A DNA stretch of 64,000 nucleotides, from positions 186,001-250,000 of the forward strand of contig NZ_QGNZ01000001.1 in NCBI RefSeq assembly GCF_003173595.1. The letters are read 5' to 3'. Position numbers and translations under genes: made by a program. Positions within the stretch are counted from its first letter, which is position 1; each line of letters starts with the position of its first letter. Shown one piece after another: positions 1 through 8,524 of the stretch. This stretch comes from Pedobacter yonginensis. Its GTDB lineage: Bacteria; Bacteroidota; Bacteroidia; Sphingobacteriales; Sphingobacteriaceae. The notes below the pieces were generated by a model that was given only the letters and a program-made list of their open reading frames with translations, did no database searches and had not been told where the DNA came from.

Positions 1-705
1 ACCATTGGGAATGCACAAATCCCAAACGATACTTTATATGTCTATGGTCCCGGTGGGCCGCTCGGACCGATCAATGAATGTGCGAAGGTTTTTGGAAAGC
101 AGCATGATATCGTAATTAAAGTCACTGCCGGGCCAGATAATGAATGGATGCCGGATGCAATGAAACATGCAGATCTGTTCTTTGGAGGAGCAGAATACAT
201 GCTTTCAAAATTCATGTCTGACCACCCAAACATGATAGTGGCGAACTCTCGGACAGAGTTATATAAACGTGCGGCAGCGATCCTGGTACGGCCCGGCAAT
301 CCTAAAAACATCAAAAATCTGGGCGATCTCTGTAAACCAGGTGTGAAAATTCTTGATGTGAATGGGGCTGGGCAAATGGGGCTTTGGGAAGATTTGGCAG
401 GTCGACAAGATCTGATTGCAAACATACAGCAGCGTATAGCAGGTACATTTGCAAATTCGGCATTGGGTATTGCTGCATGGAAAAATGATCCTCAATATGA
501 TGCCTGGATAACATTTGGCTCCTGGCATAACCGTTTACCAGACCTCACCTCAATGGTTAGGATTCCTGTTACACAAACAGTCTATAGAGGTACACCTGTA
601 GTGAGGGGTAGCACTGGTACGCATAAGTCGGAAACTGAGGATTTTATCAAGTTTATGCAATCCGATAAAGGACATCTCATTTTCAAAAAATGGGGTTGGG
701 AATAA
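1..705 (+). CDS. AcfC-like extracellular solute-binding protein, 5' partial
   Basis: The frame is open from the first base, so the start and any signal peptide lie outside the window; 234 codons remain. The protein resembles the AcfC-type substrate-binding proteins of the molybdate/sulfate periplasmic-binding superfamily. Landmarks are the strand YVYGPGGPLGPI near the beginning, a central VRPGNPKNIKNLGDL segment, and the C-terminal DFIKFMQSDKGHLIF helix typical of oxyanion-binding proteins. It probably binds an oxyanion in the periplasm. Its neighbours are a YeiH-type exporter and a molybdenum-dependent sulfite-oxidase-like enzyme, so sulfate or molybdate is a reasonable ligand, but this is inference. 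A strong hairpin follows the stop codon. Confidence 0.75.
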   Translation, partial: TIGNAQIPNDTLYVYGPGGPLGPINECAKVFGKQHDIVIKVTAGPDNEWMPDAMKHADLFFGGAEYMLSKFMSDHPNMIVANSRTELYKRAAAILVRPGNPKNIKNLGDLCKPGVKILDVNGAGQMGLWEDLAGRQDLIANIQQRIAGTFANSALGIAAWKNDPQYDAWITFGSWHNRLPDLTSMVRIPVTQTVYRGTPVVRGSTGTHKSETEDFIKFMQSDKGHLIFKKWGWE

Positions 706-715
706 ATAATGTCTA

Positions 716-758
716 AAAACTTATCTTCTATAACATGAAGTTATGGAAGATAAGTTTT
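716..758 (+). terminator. Long hairpin, probable terminator
   Basis: Arms at 716-728 and 746-758 are perfect 13-base complements (AAAACTTATCTTC against its reverse complement). The stem continues inward through one T-G pair and five more pairs to an ATGAA loop. It lies 11 bases after the stop codon of the binding-protein gene and its right arm ends in TTTT. Confidence 0.7.
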
Positions 759-822
759 AATGATTTGATCGGGGTTTATTAGTTATGGATCTTTGAATTA
801 GAAAATAAAGACAATCAAAATT

Positions 823-1809
823 ATGACACAAATCAAAGACAATTCAAATTCTTCTAAAATAAAGGCGGGTAACCTGCTAAACTTAAATTTAAACACCCGT
901 AAAATTATCTTCATCCTGGCAGTTTTGCTGTGCCTCTTTCCATTTATGTCGCCTCCTTTAGCCTTATTGCTAGGATTAGTATTGGCGCAACTAATGGAAC
1001 ATCCCTATCTGCATTTAAATCACAAGGCCACAAACCTGCTGCTAAAAATTTCTGTTGTCGGGCTAGGATTTGGAATGAATGTATTCAGTGCAATGAAAGC
1101 AGGAAAAGAAGGCGTACTGTTTACCGTAGTTTCTATTTTCGGAGTGCTTATCATTGGTTTTATCCTGGGAAAAGTATTTAAAATAGAACGTAAAACATCT
1201 TTTTTGATATCAGCTGGAACGGCGATCTGTGGTGGAAGTGCTATTGCTGCATTGTCGCCTGTAATGAACGCAGAAGAAAAACAGATCTCCGTTGCAATGG
1301 GTACTGTTTTTATACTCAACTCGGTGGCCTTATTTCTTTTCCCCGCTATCGGACATGCGCTTAACTTGTCACAGTCACAATTTGGTATGTGGTGTGCCAT
1401 TGCTATTCACGATACCAGTTCTGTTGTTGGGGCAGCCAGTAAATATGGTGAACAAGCACTACAGATAGCCACAACTGTTAAGTTAGCCAGAGCACTATGG
1501 ATTGTTCCCGTAGCGTTTGGTACATCTTTCCTGTTCAAAAGCAACAATAGCAAAGTTAGTATACCCTATTTTATAGGGCTATTTATCCTGGCAATGATCG
1601 CCAACACCTACTTACCTTTTATTAAGCCTTTTGCGCCCTACTTTGTAGCATTAGCAAAAGCAGGCTTAACTTTAACCTTGTTCCTGATAGGAAGCGGACT
1701 CTCATTTACTATCTTGAAAGCAGTGGGGATAATGCCACTGTTACAAGGCGTAATTTTATGGATAGTAATTTCAAGTGCTGCATTATGGGCAGTTATATCT
1801 TTGGTTTAA
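823..1809 (+). CDS. YeiH/UPF0324-family membrane protein, putative sulfate exporter
   Basis: This 328-residue polytopic membrane protein matches the YeiH (UPF0324) family in length and conserved segments. The first about 30 residues are soluble; about ten hydrophobic segments follow. Family hallmarks are SAGTAICGGSAIAA near residue 130, the AIHDTSSVVGAA segment near 193 and the closing TLFLIGSGLS helix. The family is annotated as putative sulfate exporters, on context more than on biochemistry. It sits between an oxyanion-binding protein and, a little further on, a sulfite-oxidase-like gene, which fits removal of sulfate made from sulfite. Its stop codon faces the convergent gene 6 bases away. 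Confidence 0.85.
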   Translation: MTQIKDNSNSSKIKAGNLLNLNLNTRKIIFILAVLLCLFPFMSPPLALLLGLVLAQLMEHPYLHLNHKATNLLLKISVVGLGFGMNVFSAMKAGKEGVLFTVVSIFGVLIIGFILGKVFKIERKTSFLISAGTAICGGSAIAALSPVMNAEEKQISVAMGTVFILNSVALFLFPAIGHALNLSQSQFGMWCAIAIHDTSSVVGAASKYGEQALQIATTVKLARALWIVPVAFGTSFLFKSNNSKVSIPYFIGLFILAMIANTYLPFIKPFAPYFVALAKAGLTLTLFLIGSGLSFTILKAVGIMPLLQGVILWIVISSAALWAVISLV

Positions 1810-1815
1810 AATACA

Positions 1816-3207
1816 TTAGTTACTGATCATCACCAGCTTTTTTGAAAGATCATCAATAAGAACCACATGTTTATAATCGGCGCCACCTGTTCCTACACTC
1901 TTAATTATCCCCGAGGATTGACCGCTAAAAGCTCCTTTTTCATCGGTCTTAAAAGAATTGATGACATAATCTGCGTTAAACGTATCATTTGAGGAGTTGG
2001 TTAACGCTAAAGTATACGAAGTATTTGGCTCGAGTTTTTTAAAGTCCTGTTGGACAAGATCAGTCAAGCCTACGCTTCTTACGTTTAGCATGCCTGATGA
2101 CATTGAATTATCCTTATTCATCAATTTAATCACCTGACTTTTGTCTGCAAGATTAAGCGGGGTTAAATTTTCTTTTGAGGCATTTGCAGGGCTGGCATTA
2201 GCGGCGTACAACAATGCTTGCGGACATTGTCCAATAGCAATGGTTTTTACAACGGCCATTTTTACCAGATCAACCACTTGTACCTGGTCATCATTTTCTA
2301 ATCCGACATATGCAAATTTACCATCTGCCGAAGTCCAGACGCCATGTGGCAATGATCCTGTCGCAACGCTATCAGTAAGCTTGAAATCTTGTGAAACACT
2401 AAATACTTTTAAGCTGTTTTCTCCGCCAATGGTTGCCAGCATCACAGGTGAATCATTAACTAAAGTAAAAGTGACATGGTTGGTAATTGGACCTGTATTT
2501 AGTACTGTATGTATCGTATTTGTCTCCGTGCTGATGACAGTGATCTTCCCTACATCCTTATGTGTCAATGCAATCCATTTCCCATCAGGACTACAGAATA
2601 TATTTGGAGAAAATGGACTAACTACTGGAATACGCTTTACAATAGCATAAGAAGTTGCATTCACTACATCCACTTCTGCAGTAAAGCTGGAACAAATATA
2701 AGCCCATTTTCCATCTGGAGTAAAAGCAACCATTCCCGGGCCGTCGGCTACTGGAATTTGCTTGATTTCAATCAGTTTATTTGCATCAATTACGCTGATA
2801 TACGATTCTCCTCTTACCGATATCCATGCCTGTGATCCTGAAGGGTTAAAGGTTGCCTCATGCGGTGAACGTCCGATATAAACAGTTTTTAAAACTTTAT
2901 TTTTTGCTGTTGAAATAAAGGTTACTGAATTTGATCCAATGGAAACCGCTGCTAGTAATTGCCTTTTAGGGGAATAACCCAGGCCATGAACCAGGGCCTG
3001 TCCCTTATATAGAGGACTTAAGATATCAGGTTGGGGTTTACCAAGAACAATATTTCCTAATAGCGTTTGTGTTGAGGGATCTAAGACAGAAACCGTATTA
3101 GATATCTGATTGCCTGTATAAACCCTGTCTTGGGCATAGATTGATTGTGCTTTTGATTGTAGGGCAAAACTGAATATTAATAGCGTAAACAAGGATATCT
3201 TTTTCAT
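1816..3207 (-). CDS. Secreted YVTN/YncE-type beta-propeller protein
   Basis: This 463-residue protein has a signal peptide (about residues 1-20, ending SKAQS). Repeated beta-propeller blades span roughly residues 25-340, with recurring phrases such as NTVSVLD, NSVTFIS, SYISVIDANK and GKWAYICSS spaced about 40-45 residues apart. A C-terminal beta-rich domain of about 110 residues follows. YVTN/YncE-like propellers act in the periplasm as binding or scaffold modules, and the substrate here cannot be read from sequence. It starts 3 bases downstream of the DUF305 gene, so the two are probably co-transcribed. A copper-related periplasmic role is possible from that partner, but unproven. Confidence 0.75.
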   Translation of the reverse strand: MKKISLFTLLIFSFALQSKAQSIYAQDRVYTGNQISNTVSVLDPSTQTLLGNIVLGKPQPDILSPLYKGQALVHGLGYSPKRQLLAAVSIGSNSVTFISTAKNKVLKTVYIGRSPHEATFNPSGSQAWISVRGESYISVIDANKLIEIKQIPVADGPGMVAFTPDGKWAYICSSFTAEVDVVNATSYAIVKRIPVVSPFSPNIFCSPDGKWIALTHKDVGKITVISTETNTIHTVLNTGPITNHVTFTLVNDSPVMLATIGGENSLKVFSVSQDFKLTDSVATGSLPHGVWTSADGKFAYVGLENDDQVQVVDLVKMAVVKTIAIGQCPQALLYAANASPANASKENLTPLNLADKSQVIKLMNKDNSMSSGMLNVRSVGLTDLVQQDFKKLEPNTSYTLALTNSSNDTFNADYVINSFKTDEKGAFSGQSSGIIKSVGTGGADYKHVVLIDDLSKKLVMISN

Positions 3208-3210
3208 ATG

Positions 3211-3807
3211 TTAATGGGAGTTTGTAAATGTCTTCATTTGTTGGATTTCTATCTGTTCATCTGAGATAATATTCTCGGCCAGTCTTTTTACATTTTTATT
3301 TTTTCCATACCGCAACTCAACTTTAGCCATGTCGATGGCAGCCTGATGGTGAGGAAGCATTATCCTTGCAAAGGACAGATCAGTATCAGACAATTGTTTT
3401 TCTTCAGGCATTTGTTCCATCATCACTTTCATCATCTTCTGGTTGGCGTTTTGATGTTGGTTGCCTGTAGCGATAAATCCTTCAGGATGGCTGAGCAGGA
3501 GTCGCATTTGCTGAATCTGGGTTTGTTGCTCAGCTTTGATACTTTTAGCTAGCTGAATCATTTCTTTATTTTTTCCGGTCTTAATCTCTTCTTCTGCCAT
3601 ATCAATAGCACCCTGGTGATGTGGGATCATCATTTGTATGAAATCTCTGTCTGCAGATGTGGTAGCTGATATTTCATCCATCTTCATCATCATATGAGCC
3701 ATTTGCCCAAGGAAGACATTTTTTTTAGTTGCCATTTGCATGTGTTCATGTTGTGCTCGTGCAGAGAAACTAGCAAATAGTAGAAGTATAGACGTGAATC
3801 TGATCAT
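3211..3807 (-). CDS. DUF305 protein with two HHQ-containing repeats, secreted
   Basis: The 198-residue protein has an N-terminal signal peptide (ending FSARA) and a Met/His-rich stretch just after it. Two homologous halves each carry the DUF305 signature: MMIPHHQGAIDMA (about residues 63-75) and MLPHHQAAIDMA (about 147-158). The family has a ferritin-like helical fold and often sits beside copper-resistance genes. The Met-rich segment (HMMMKMDEI) also suggests Cu(I) or Ag(I) contact, which is inference. It is the upstream member of a two-gene unit with the beta-propeller gene, separated by 3 bases. Confidence 0.85.
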   Translation of the reverse strand: MIRFTSILLLFASFSARAQHEHMQMATKKNVFLGQMAHMMMKMDEISATTSADRDFIQMMIPHHQGAIDMAEEEIKTGKNKEMIQLAKSIKAEQQTQIQQMRLLLSHPEGFIATGNQHQNANQKMMKVMMEQMPEEKQLSDTDLSFARIMLPHHQAAIDMAKVELRYGKNKNVKRLAENIISDEQIEIQQMKTFTNSH

Positions 3808-3899
3808 GGTTTGATGTAGAATATTAATTGTGATAAACTGTTTATGCCAAACAAGCCTTATGCGATAACCGCAAGATCCTGAAATTTGTTCTTATTGAG

Positions 3900-5096
3900 C
3901 TATATTACATCTACATCAATTGGCGAGATAAAATTAACCATGTAAGTTCTTCTGTCTAAATCATGCTCCATGGGTTGCGTTTTGCCATTTTGATCTGTCG
4001 CTCTAGCCATTAAACTATATCTTCCAGTCTTAGCAGGAACCACCCATTCAAATTCAAATAGCTGCCAGGCGAAAGGGATAGCAGGACCAATTAATTTTGC
4101 TGGTTGCCATGAATTTCCTTTATCCGTGCTTATTTCTACTTTCGATAGGTTACTATCACCTGACCATCCTGCACCCCTTACTTGATAAGGTTTTCCAGCC
4201 GGCACCGCTTCAAACAATACCGGCCTTGATATTTCAGACTTAACCAATGTAGTGGTTACGGGCGTCAAGGTAGGTAGTCCTTCAACACGCTTCCAGTAAG
4301 CATATTCAATCGTCTGCCAATAGCCATCAAACGGCTTTTCAGATGCAGTAATTTTCATCAGCCATTTCACAGATGCCATACCATACCATCCTGGAATAAT
4401 TGCCCTTGCCGGGAAACCATGTTCAGCACTCAATGGTTTTCCATTCATTTCATAGGCGATGATGATGTGATCCTGCATTGCTATATTTAACGGAATGCTT
4501 CGGGCGAATTTGATTTTTCCTGGTGATTTCGGCTCTTCTGTAATCATCCCCTCATCATTCCCTTCCAAAATAATGTCTACCGTACCCACCTTTATGCCAG
4601 CCTTCTTTAACAATACGGATAAAGGTACTCCTGTCCATTCAGCATTGCTGATCCCACCTTGTTCCCATCCTAAACCCTTCACTTTTGGGGCGAGGTTAGC
4701 ACGTCCGTTTCCGGCACATTCTATAGTAGCCATTACCTTTTTTGCAGGAAGCTTTTTAAGTTCGCTCAGATTGATCTTTATGACATGATTGGTGTTGCCG
4801 CCAATCTCTAATTCCCAATTTGTAGCATCAATATTGGGAATATTAAAATGACTCCTGATGAAGAACTGGTTATTTGGAGTAATCCTGTTTTTTAACGTAG
4901 GAAATGGAAACTCCATATTTAATGGCTTTTTCTCTCGCGTAATAAGTCCTGGAAAGTCATTGTCTTCTCTGGTTTGTTGAATCTCCTTCGCCGAAGCCCA
5001 GGATGGTATTGTTGCGCCAGCTATCACCGGGATAATTCCAGTAACAAAATTACGTCTGTTTAACGTGTAGTTTTGTGATGTTTTGTCGTTTTTCAT
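3900..5096 (-). CDS. Sulfite-oxidase-like molybdopterin oxidoreductase (Tat-exported)
   Basis: The 398-residue protein starts with a twin-arginine signal (RRNFVTG at 14-20, then a hydrophobic stretch to about residue 36). The oxidoreductase molybdopterin-binding domain follows, with the expected molybdenum-ligand cysteine in IECAGNGR (C127) and downstream EHGFPARAIIPGWYG and VKWLMKI segments. The C-terminal third (about 285-390) is the immunoglobulin-like Mo-co dimerisation domain. By family it oxidises sulfite, or a similar substrate, in the periplasm using molybdenum cofactor and an external electron acceptor. No haem domain is fused. Neighbouring binding-protein and YeiH genes fit a sulfite-to-sulfate theme. 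Confidence 0.85.
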   Translation of the reverse strand: MKNDKTSQNYTLNRRNFVTGIIPVIAGATIPSWASAKEIQQTREDNDFPGLITREKKPLNMEFPFPTLKNRITPNNQFFIRSHFNIPNIDATNWELEIGGNTNHVIKINLSELKKLPAKKVMATIECAGNGRANLAPKVKGLGWEQGGISNAEWTGVPLSVLLKKAGIKVGTVDIILEGNDEGMITEEPKSPGKIKFARSIPLNIAMQDHIIIAYEMNGKPLSAEHGFPARAIIPGWYGMASVKWLMKITASEKPFDGYWQTIEYAYWKRVEGLPTLTPVTTTLVKSEISRPVLFEAVPAGKPYQVRGAGWSGDSNLSKVEISTDKGNSWQPAKLIGPAIPFAWQLFEFEWVVPAKTGRYSLMARATDQNGKTQPMEHDLDRRTYMVNFISPIDVDVI

Positions 5097-5414
5097 TTCA
5101 ATAAATGTAGGTGATTACAATATAGCCAAAAATCTCTCATAGGATAACTTGTATTCTTCCTTTTTCTTGATGGTTGAAAGGAAACAACTGTAGACTTTAC
5201 TTCATCGCTGGCCTGCTAGAAAAGACACAATAGTTCTATAACTGTTTATCAAATACTCATCTCAATTTCTATCAAAAAACGGTCGTTATCTGAGAAGAGT
5301 TTTCTGAAATTATTCTAAGTATTTATGAAATGGGATCTTGCAGTTGGTAAAATATTGTTTTATACAGGCGTATAAGTCCGCAAGCAATGGATAGACATCT
5401 CCTTGAAATTCAAC

Positions 5415-5575
5415 GGTTCGACCTTAATACGGCTGGGGTGAATCATATACCCTAACCGGAGATCGAACCATCAAAAATCCTTATTTCTGGACAATAGAGC
5501 AGGTTTTTAAAATGAAAAACCCCTCTTTACTTACGTAAAAAGGGGCTGTACCCCCAGACGTACTAAAATCGAACC
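5415..5575. repeat. 24-base inverted repeat enclosing 161 bp
   Basis: The left arm is 5415-5438 and the right arm 5552-5575. Reverse-complementing the right arm gives 20 of 24 identical bases; both arms begin GGTTCGA and end CTGGGG. Three of the four differences become G-U pairs in minus-strand RNA, so a minus-strand transcript could form 23 of 24 pairs. A third TCGAACC lies inside at 5463-5469. It could be a structured RNA, a MITE-like remnant or tRNA T-arm debris. No flanking target-site duplication is visible. Confidence 0.5.
5520..5545 (-). terminator. Terminator-like hairpin read leftward
   Basis: CCCCTCTTTAC (5520-5530) faces GTAAAAAGGGG (5535-5545) across a TTAC loop: 11 pairs with one mismatch. 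Read on the minus strand the hairpin is followed by TTTTT, the usual layout of an intrinsic terminator. It lies 220 bases beyond the stop codon of the HNH gene and could end the restriction-like operon. Confidence 0.5.
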
Positions 5576-5766
5576 AGTTTATTGAACAATTAACCATAAT
5601 AAGCTCAATACCAATAAGTTAATGAATTTTGTTTATTTTCGCATGCAGAATTGTTTTGAAGTGTTATTATAAGATGAGATGCGAACTAACATAAAACTTG
5701 TGTCAAAATATTGAAGTTGAAGAAATTATTATATCGTTCATCACAGATAGTGAAAACGTAACTGAA

Positions 5767-6933
5767 TTAGTTAAGCCAGTTCATATTGACCTTGGATGAA
5801 GTATTTTCGTCAATTTTTATTAGAGCTCTGATGATCGAACTATTTTCTAACAAGTATTGGTGGAAGATAAATTGTGGCACAAGATTAACCATTGATGTGA
5901 TTCTAGCATCAGTAAGCTTGCATATCTTAACATTCTCAGAAATAGATAAGTCAATGTTCTGATCAACATTGTTTTCAGGATTGGTTTCCTTTACCTCAGG
6001 GAAACTGTCATATATTATAATGTCAATCCAAGATTTGGTTGATCTTCTTATTTCTTCCGCATACCTTTTTTCTACATCAAAAACGGAAACCCAAGTTCTT
6101 AAATTTTCCTTTAGAACTTCATCATCCTTGTCTATAGCATCAATCGAAACATTAAACTGTCCCTTTAGACCATTAGAGATATTCGGTTCTTCTAGACATT
6201 CTAATTGATATTCAAAATCCTTATATGAATATTTGGAGTTATATGGATAAAAGGAAGTCCTTCGATGTTTTTCTAAAAAATTATCAAAAAGTATATGGTC
6301 GGCACCTTTGACTCGTTGATTACACCTCAGCCCCATAGGAAACAAATTATTTAGATTAACCGCCGAAAAAGGATATTGACTGCTATTTAAATAATGATCA
6401 TAATCTGGCCGGCCCTCGGTATCAATTAAAGTGTAAGTTTCTAACCCACAAAATGTACAAATCGATGGGTTCTTGCTTTGAAAAGATTCGAAGTGATCAT
6501 TTAAACTGGTGTTTAAGGTTTTTAAAATTGGTGAATCTTTAGAAGTAAGAATATAAGAATATAACCACTGAAATAAATTTTTACCAGTTGTAACCTGAAA
6601 ATCAACTATTGCGCTAATATTTTGTGGTAGGTCATCAAGACCTGTTAGTGATGCGGCCTTATTTAAGCAAAGCTCAATTATGTCATTATTTTCCAGGAAA
6701 GTTTTGCTCAAAAGGCTGACTTCATCTTGTGAAAGGCTTGTTTTACATCTATGAAAAAATCCCTCAAAATTTTCTTTCAACTTGCCTTTCATTATGTCAT
6801 CATTTACCCAAGTGGGAAAAAGTGAATTCGAAAATTCAGCAGTTTCAGCATCAGCAATTTTAGTAAAAAATTGTGTGAGGAGCTCATGAATCTTTTCAAT
6901 TTCATGTTTGGATGAATGTAATTGAAATAGCAT
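5767..6933 (-). CDS. HNH-type nuclease-like protein of an HsdMS-AAA operon
   Basis: This 388-residue protein has a helical N-terminal half and a central HNH-like module: C159-x2-C162, then D177-Y-D179-H180-Y, then N194-x4-P199, C204-N205 and K209. A zinc knuckle, a DxDHY beta strand and a later Asn is the layout of HNH/beta-beta-alpha-metal nucleases, so I infer DNA or RNA cleavage. The C-terminal part (230-388) has no family I recognise. It starts 1 base after the AAA ATPase stop and is the last gene of the four-gene operon. The ATPase plus HNH pairing recalls PtuA-PtuB of the Septu defence system, although here it is attached to HsdM and HsdS. Confidence 0.65.
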   Translation of the reverse strand: MLFQLHSSKHEIEKIHELLTQFFTKIADAETAEFSNSLFPTWVNDDIMKGKLKENFEGFFHRCKTSLSQDEVSLLSKTFLENNDIIELCLNKAASLTGLDDLPQNISAIVDFQVTTGKNLFQWLYSYILTSKDSPILKTLNTSLNDHFESFQSKNPSICTFCGLETYTLIDTEGRPDYDHYLNSSQYPFSAVNLNNLFPMGLRCNQRVKGADHILFDNFLEKHRRTSFYPYNSKYSYKDFEYQLECLEEPNISNGLKGQFNVSIDAIDKDDEVLKENLRTWVSVFDVEKRYAEEIRRSTKSWIDIIIYDSFPEVKETNPENNVDQNIDLSISENVKICKLTDARITSMVNLVPQFIFHQYLLENSSIIRALIKIDENTSSKVNMNWLN

Positions 6934-6934
6934 C

Positions 6935-8524
6935 TTATTTTTTATTTTTTTGTTCCTCTATTTCCTTTATTACATAAAGTTTCTCGACTGAATCTCCAAA
7001 TAGATTGATTTTTTGCTTATAAACTGACTCAGTTGCGTTTACCAAGCTTTCTAGATCGGTCAATGACTTTTCCGATACTAGATTTTCAAACTCAAAAGCA
7101 TTCTTCAGTATATTTGAAAAAGATGCTCCATAAGTTTCATCCTCAATTCTAGAAAAATAGACTTTCTCACCATTTTTTTCTCTTGTAAATTTAAATACAT
7201 TGTACCCGTGACAATCTGACAATATAAAGGGGGAGTGTGTTGTCAGCAAAAGTTCATGATTTCTACATTGTATTAATGAATTTAGTTGACTGAAAAATTT
7301 ACTCCTCCATTGAGGATTAAAGTGTGTGTCTGGTTCATCAAATAAATAGATAATTTCTTTACTACCAGGCACATCAAATAATAACATCGCCCCAACTACA
7401 TGGATAAACTGGTGTTCACCATCACTTATTTTCATATACTCGGTACGAACGGTAGGTTTTTTTAAAACCAACTCTACTTGTTCTATGCTGAATATTTTGT
7501 CTAGAGTCGCTATTGTGGGGAATTTCAATAAAATTCCATTCTCCCGCTTCTTTCTGAGTGTATTTCTGTATTCTTTCTGAACTGAAAAAGTATTTAGCAG
7601 ATTCAGCTTATAAAGGGCAGTAAATAAGTTCTGACTATTCTCGAATTCATTCTTAAATTTTAATCTAGTAGCATTATTAACAAGATAGTCAAAGTAATAT
7701 ACATCTCCTCTTTTTTTATCTGGAGTCAACAGGTTATAGCAAGTTGCACACTTTTTTAACTTGTCGATATATGTCTCAAATTCTGAAGGAAGATCAATTT
7801 TGTTTGTGCTATAACCTTTATCCAATCGAATTACAATTCTAAATGAGTCAAGTCCTTTGATCCTTGTGGTATCCTCAAAAACTGTCTTGGCCTTTTCTTC
7901 GTTTAATAAAAAATTAGAGATTAGAATAGCAGCATTCGAGTCAAAATCCATAAGAGTCAAATTGGGCTGTGATATCTCATCTTCATCAATAGATGGAGAT
8001 TTTTTTTTCATATTAACCCTATATGTCACCTCTCTTGCATAATAGTCTTGCAATTCGATGAATGGCATACTTAGCAACTCATTAGAACCCGAAGTGTAGG
8101 CAATGACTCTCGGTAGAAATTGTTGGAAAAAATCATCATCCACAACTTTAAAATTTCCATTTTCGAATTTTGAAAAAACAGTTTTAATAGTTCTAGACTC
8201 TTTAAATCGTTCAATTTTAACATATTCATCTTGCCCCTCGACATTAATCTTATACTCTATCTCAAAAAATATTTGAAGTCTTTTTTTGTTATCAGCATAT
8301 GGAGTATAAGGCTTTGGGGTTACATGATAACTCAAGAAAAAAACATCAAGAAAATAGAATATATCGCCAAGAAGCTCAAGAAAATTAGATTTACCTGACC
8401 CGTTCAATCCAACAAGACAAATTGGATCGATTTCATCCACAATAAATTTTGGCTTTGGGAAAGATTGCTCAAAAGGTTCTAAACTTCTATACCGCTCTAA
8501 TAGTTTAAGTCTAACTAGCTTCAT
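6935..8524 (-). CDS. Restriction-system-associated AAA/SMC-like ATPase
   Basis: The 529-residue ATPase carries a Walker A motif G39-LNGSGKS-46, an ABC-type signature SDGEHQ (367-372), Walker B with catalytic glutamate IIYLFDEPDTHF (391-402) and an H-loop TTHSP (428-432). This is the order of the AAA_15/AAA_21 SMC-like family found in OLD, Septu and other defence proteins. The region between the motifs (about 90-350) is a long insertion instead of a coiled coil. Its start overlaps the hsdS stop as TAATG, showing translational coupling. I recall a family literally named restriction system-associated AAA family ATPase that fits this operon. It probably powers or gates the HNH effector encoded next. 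Confidence 0.8.
   Translation of the reverse strand: MKLVRLKLLERYRSLEPFEQSFPKPKFIVDEIDPICLVGLNGSGKSNFLELLGDIFYFLDVFFLSYHVTPKPYTPYADNKKRLQIFFEIEYKINVEGQDEYVKIERFKESRTIKTVFSKFENGNFKVVDDDFFQQFLPRVIAYTSGSNELLSMPFIELQDYYAREVTYRVNMKKKSPSIDEDEISQPNLTLMDFDSNAAILISNFLLNEEKAKTVFEDTTRIKGLDSFRIVIRLDKGYSTNKIDLPSEFETYIDKLKKCATCYNLLTPDKKRGDVYYFDYLVNNATRLKFKNEFENSQNLFTALYKLNLLNTFSVQKEYRNTLRKKRENGILLKFPTIATLDKIFSIEQVELVLKKPTVRTEYMKISDGEHQFIHVVGAMLLFDVPGSKEIIYLFDEPDTHFNPQWRSKFFSQLNSLIQCRNHELLLTTHSPFILSDCHGYNVFKFTREKNGEKVYFSRIEDETYGASFSNILKNAFEFENLVSEKSLTDLESLVNATESVYKQKINLFGDSVEKLYVIKEIEEQKNKK

Larger units (their letters stand above)
5097..5766. other. 670 bp gene-poor region with decayed-looking coding fragments
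   Basis: No convincing intact gene is present. On the minus strand from about 5310 to 5420 there is a short open stretch reading ...EFQGDVYPLLADLYACIKQYF..., ended by a stop and preceded by a stop 38 codons earlier. It looks like the tail of a broken gene but I cannot name it. The region also holds an inverted repeat and a terminator-like hairpin, listed separately. It separates the sulfur genes from the restriction-like operon and may mark a mobile-element boundary. Confidence 0.4.

Noticed and set aside
5552-5576. GTACCC...AG...TCGAACC resembling the tRNA-Leu 3' end, as a left attachment site
   Set aside because: The similarity to 58728-58750 is interrupted and not identical over the 15 or more bases expected of a recent attachment core; the 24-base inverted repeat explains the sequence better.
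5767-8524. Retron or CBASS effector interpretation of the ATPase-HNH pair
   Set aside because: No reverse transcriptase, msr/msd-like repeat, or nucleotide cyclase gene is nearby; the coupling is to hsdM and hsdS.
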